Part shown: piece by piece, positions 4,627 through 5,173 of the stretch
Position numbering within the stretch: position 1 is the first letter of the stretch
How the letters are laid out: every line of letters begins with the position of its first letter
NCBI GenBank assembly: GCA_031263875.1
Contig: JAISEX010000168.1
Span: 1 to 5,173, forward strand
DNA: 5,173 bases
Reading direction: 5' to 3'
From: Eubacteriales Family XIII. Incertae Sedis bacterium
Lineage (GTDB): Bacteria; Bacillota; Clostridia; Peptostreptococcales; Anaerovoracaceae
Made by a program: the position numbers and the translations under genes
Notes under the pieces: generated by a model
Seen by the model: only the letters and a program-made list of their open reading frames with translations
Database searches by the model: none
What the model was told of the DNA's origin: nothing

Positions 4627-5173
4627 TTATTCGCTATCTATTATTTTAGCATACTTGTCGAGGACTTCGCCGGTTTTCAGCCGCAGGCCCACGTAGATAA
4701 TGTTGCGCAGGATCGCTTCATTCTTATGCAGCTCCAATAATTCAAACGCTTTCGCCGCTTCGGAAAGGCACATCTCCAGCGTAAATCCCAGACGCTCCGG
4801 CGAGTACGCTCCGGACTTCAGCGGATTGAACGCGCCGCTTTTCCTGTCCTTTTCGAGATCGTCCGCGGCGTCGATCAGGTAGATCCATTTGCCGAGATTG
4901 TAACCGATGGCGCGCAGTATGCGCGAGCGGGCTTCGCCGGAAGCCGGGCCGTCCATCACGTCTTCCATGAGTTTTGCGAACGGTTCGGCGACGATGTCGA
5001 TGTCAAGCGTTTTACTTGACGGGTCGCGTGCGCCCGCCTCAACGCGCGACAGATCAGAAAGACGCATCCGTATCGCTTCCGCTTTTTCAGGCAGGCGTTT
5101 TATCGCCCGGCGGTACGCGCGCCGGTACAGCAGCGTCCCGAAAAATCCGCGGACAGCGTGTTCGTCCCGCTTG
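4627..5173 (-). CDS. DUF5685-like helical protein, 5' end cut by the window
   Basis: The frame is open to the window edge, so 181 C-terminal residues are visible and the true start lies beyond 5173. The internal ATG at 5067 is not the start: the frame continues upstream with family-like sequence (GFFGTLLYRRAYRRA). Downstream, DIVAEPFAKLM is followed by NLGKWIYLIDAADDLEKD, whose DAADDLEKD (4846-4872) is the best signature, and then by AFNPL. The end is helical and closes with ILRNIIYVGLRLKTG. I recognise this as resembling the clostridial family annotated DUF5685, often found beside a Cys-tailed J protein as here. The Asp-rich helix recalls metal-binding helices of isoprenoid synthase folds, but that is only a resemblance and no enzyme activity is established. 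The N-terminal part, usually Cys-containing in the family as I recall, is not in view. Confidence 0.75.
   Translation of the reverse strand, partial: KRDEHAVRGFFGTLLYRRAYRRAIKRLPEKAEAIRMRLSDLSRVEAGARDPSSKTLDIDIVAEPFAKLMEDVMDGPASGEARSRILRAIGYNLGKWIYLIDAADDLEKDRKSGAFNPLKSGAYSPERLGFTLEMCLSEAAKAFELLELHKNEAILRNIIYVGLRLKTGEVLDKYAKIIDSE

Noticed and set aside
4178..4649. Open frames on both strands across gap B (4178-4504, 4218-4649, 4376-4570, 4425-4613)
   Set aside because: They run through nested inverted repeats; the translations are Arg/Ser-rich and repetitive, and overlap one another without domain signal.
5067..5067. ATG at 5067 as the start of the DUF5685-like gene
   Set aside because: The frame stays open for a further 35 codons to the window edge with family-like sequence, and no ribosome binding site precedes this ATG.

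Overview
The window looks like a chromosomal segment from a moderately GC-rich anaerobic bacterium of the Firmicutes, most likely an uncultured Clostridia lineage. Two things suggest this. The first is an IspH (HMBPP reductase) fused to ribosomal protein S1, an arrangement familiar from Clostridia. The second is a J-domain protein with a cysteine-rich tail next to a DUF5685-type protein, a pairing I associate with clostridial genomes. No 16S or other phylogenetic marker is present, so the assignment is an inference. Every supported gene lies on the minus strand, so transcription runs from high to low coordinates.

In transcription order: (1) 5173-4627, the C-terminal part of a DUF5685-like helical protein, cut by the window edge. 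(2) 4626-4191, a 436-base gap packed with inverted repeats and degenerate 'cgcttcgctc' words. (3) 4190-3588, a J-domain protein with a Gly-rich linker, a TPR-like segment and eight cysteines in its last 17 residues. (4) 3548-2910, a polytopic membrane protein of a conserved but unnamed type. (5) 2909-about 2511, a second hairpin-rich gap that shares words with the first and holds two candidate promoters. (6) 2510-2367, a small single-pass membrane protein. (7) 2358-157, the IspH-S1 fusion, starting with TTG 8 bases after the small gene's stop. (8) 156-1, a short downstream region with a likely intrinsic terminator.

Two functional blocks can be inferred. The first (DUF5685-like, J-domain, membrane protein) may act in protein folding or targeting at the membrane, but no biochemical role can be read from the sequence. 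The second joins the last step of the MEP isoprenoid pathway with an RNA-binding S1 protein. The most interesting details are a perfect Shine-Dalgarno sequence inside the ispH-S1 junction, a selectively maintained acidic tandem repeat in the S1 tail, the Cys-cluster tail of the J protein, and two intergenic arrays of structured repeats that share sequence. I do not see a CRISPR array, tRNA, rRNA, transposase or phage gene, and nothing here is clear evidence of an undescribed system.
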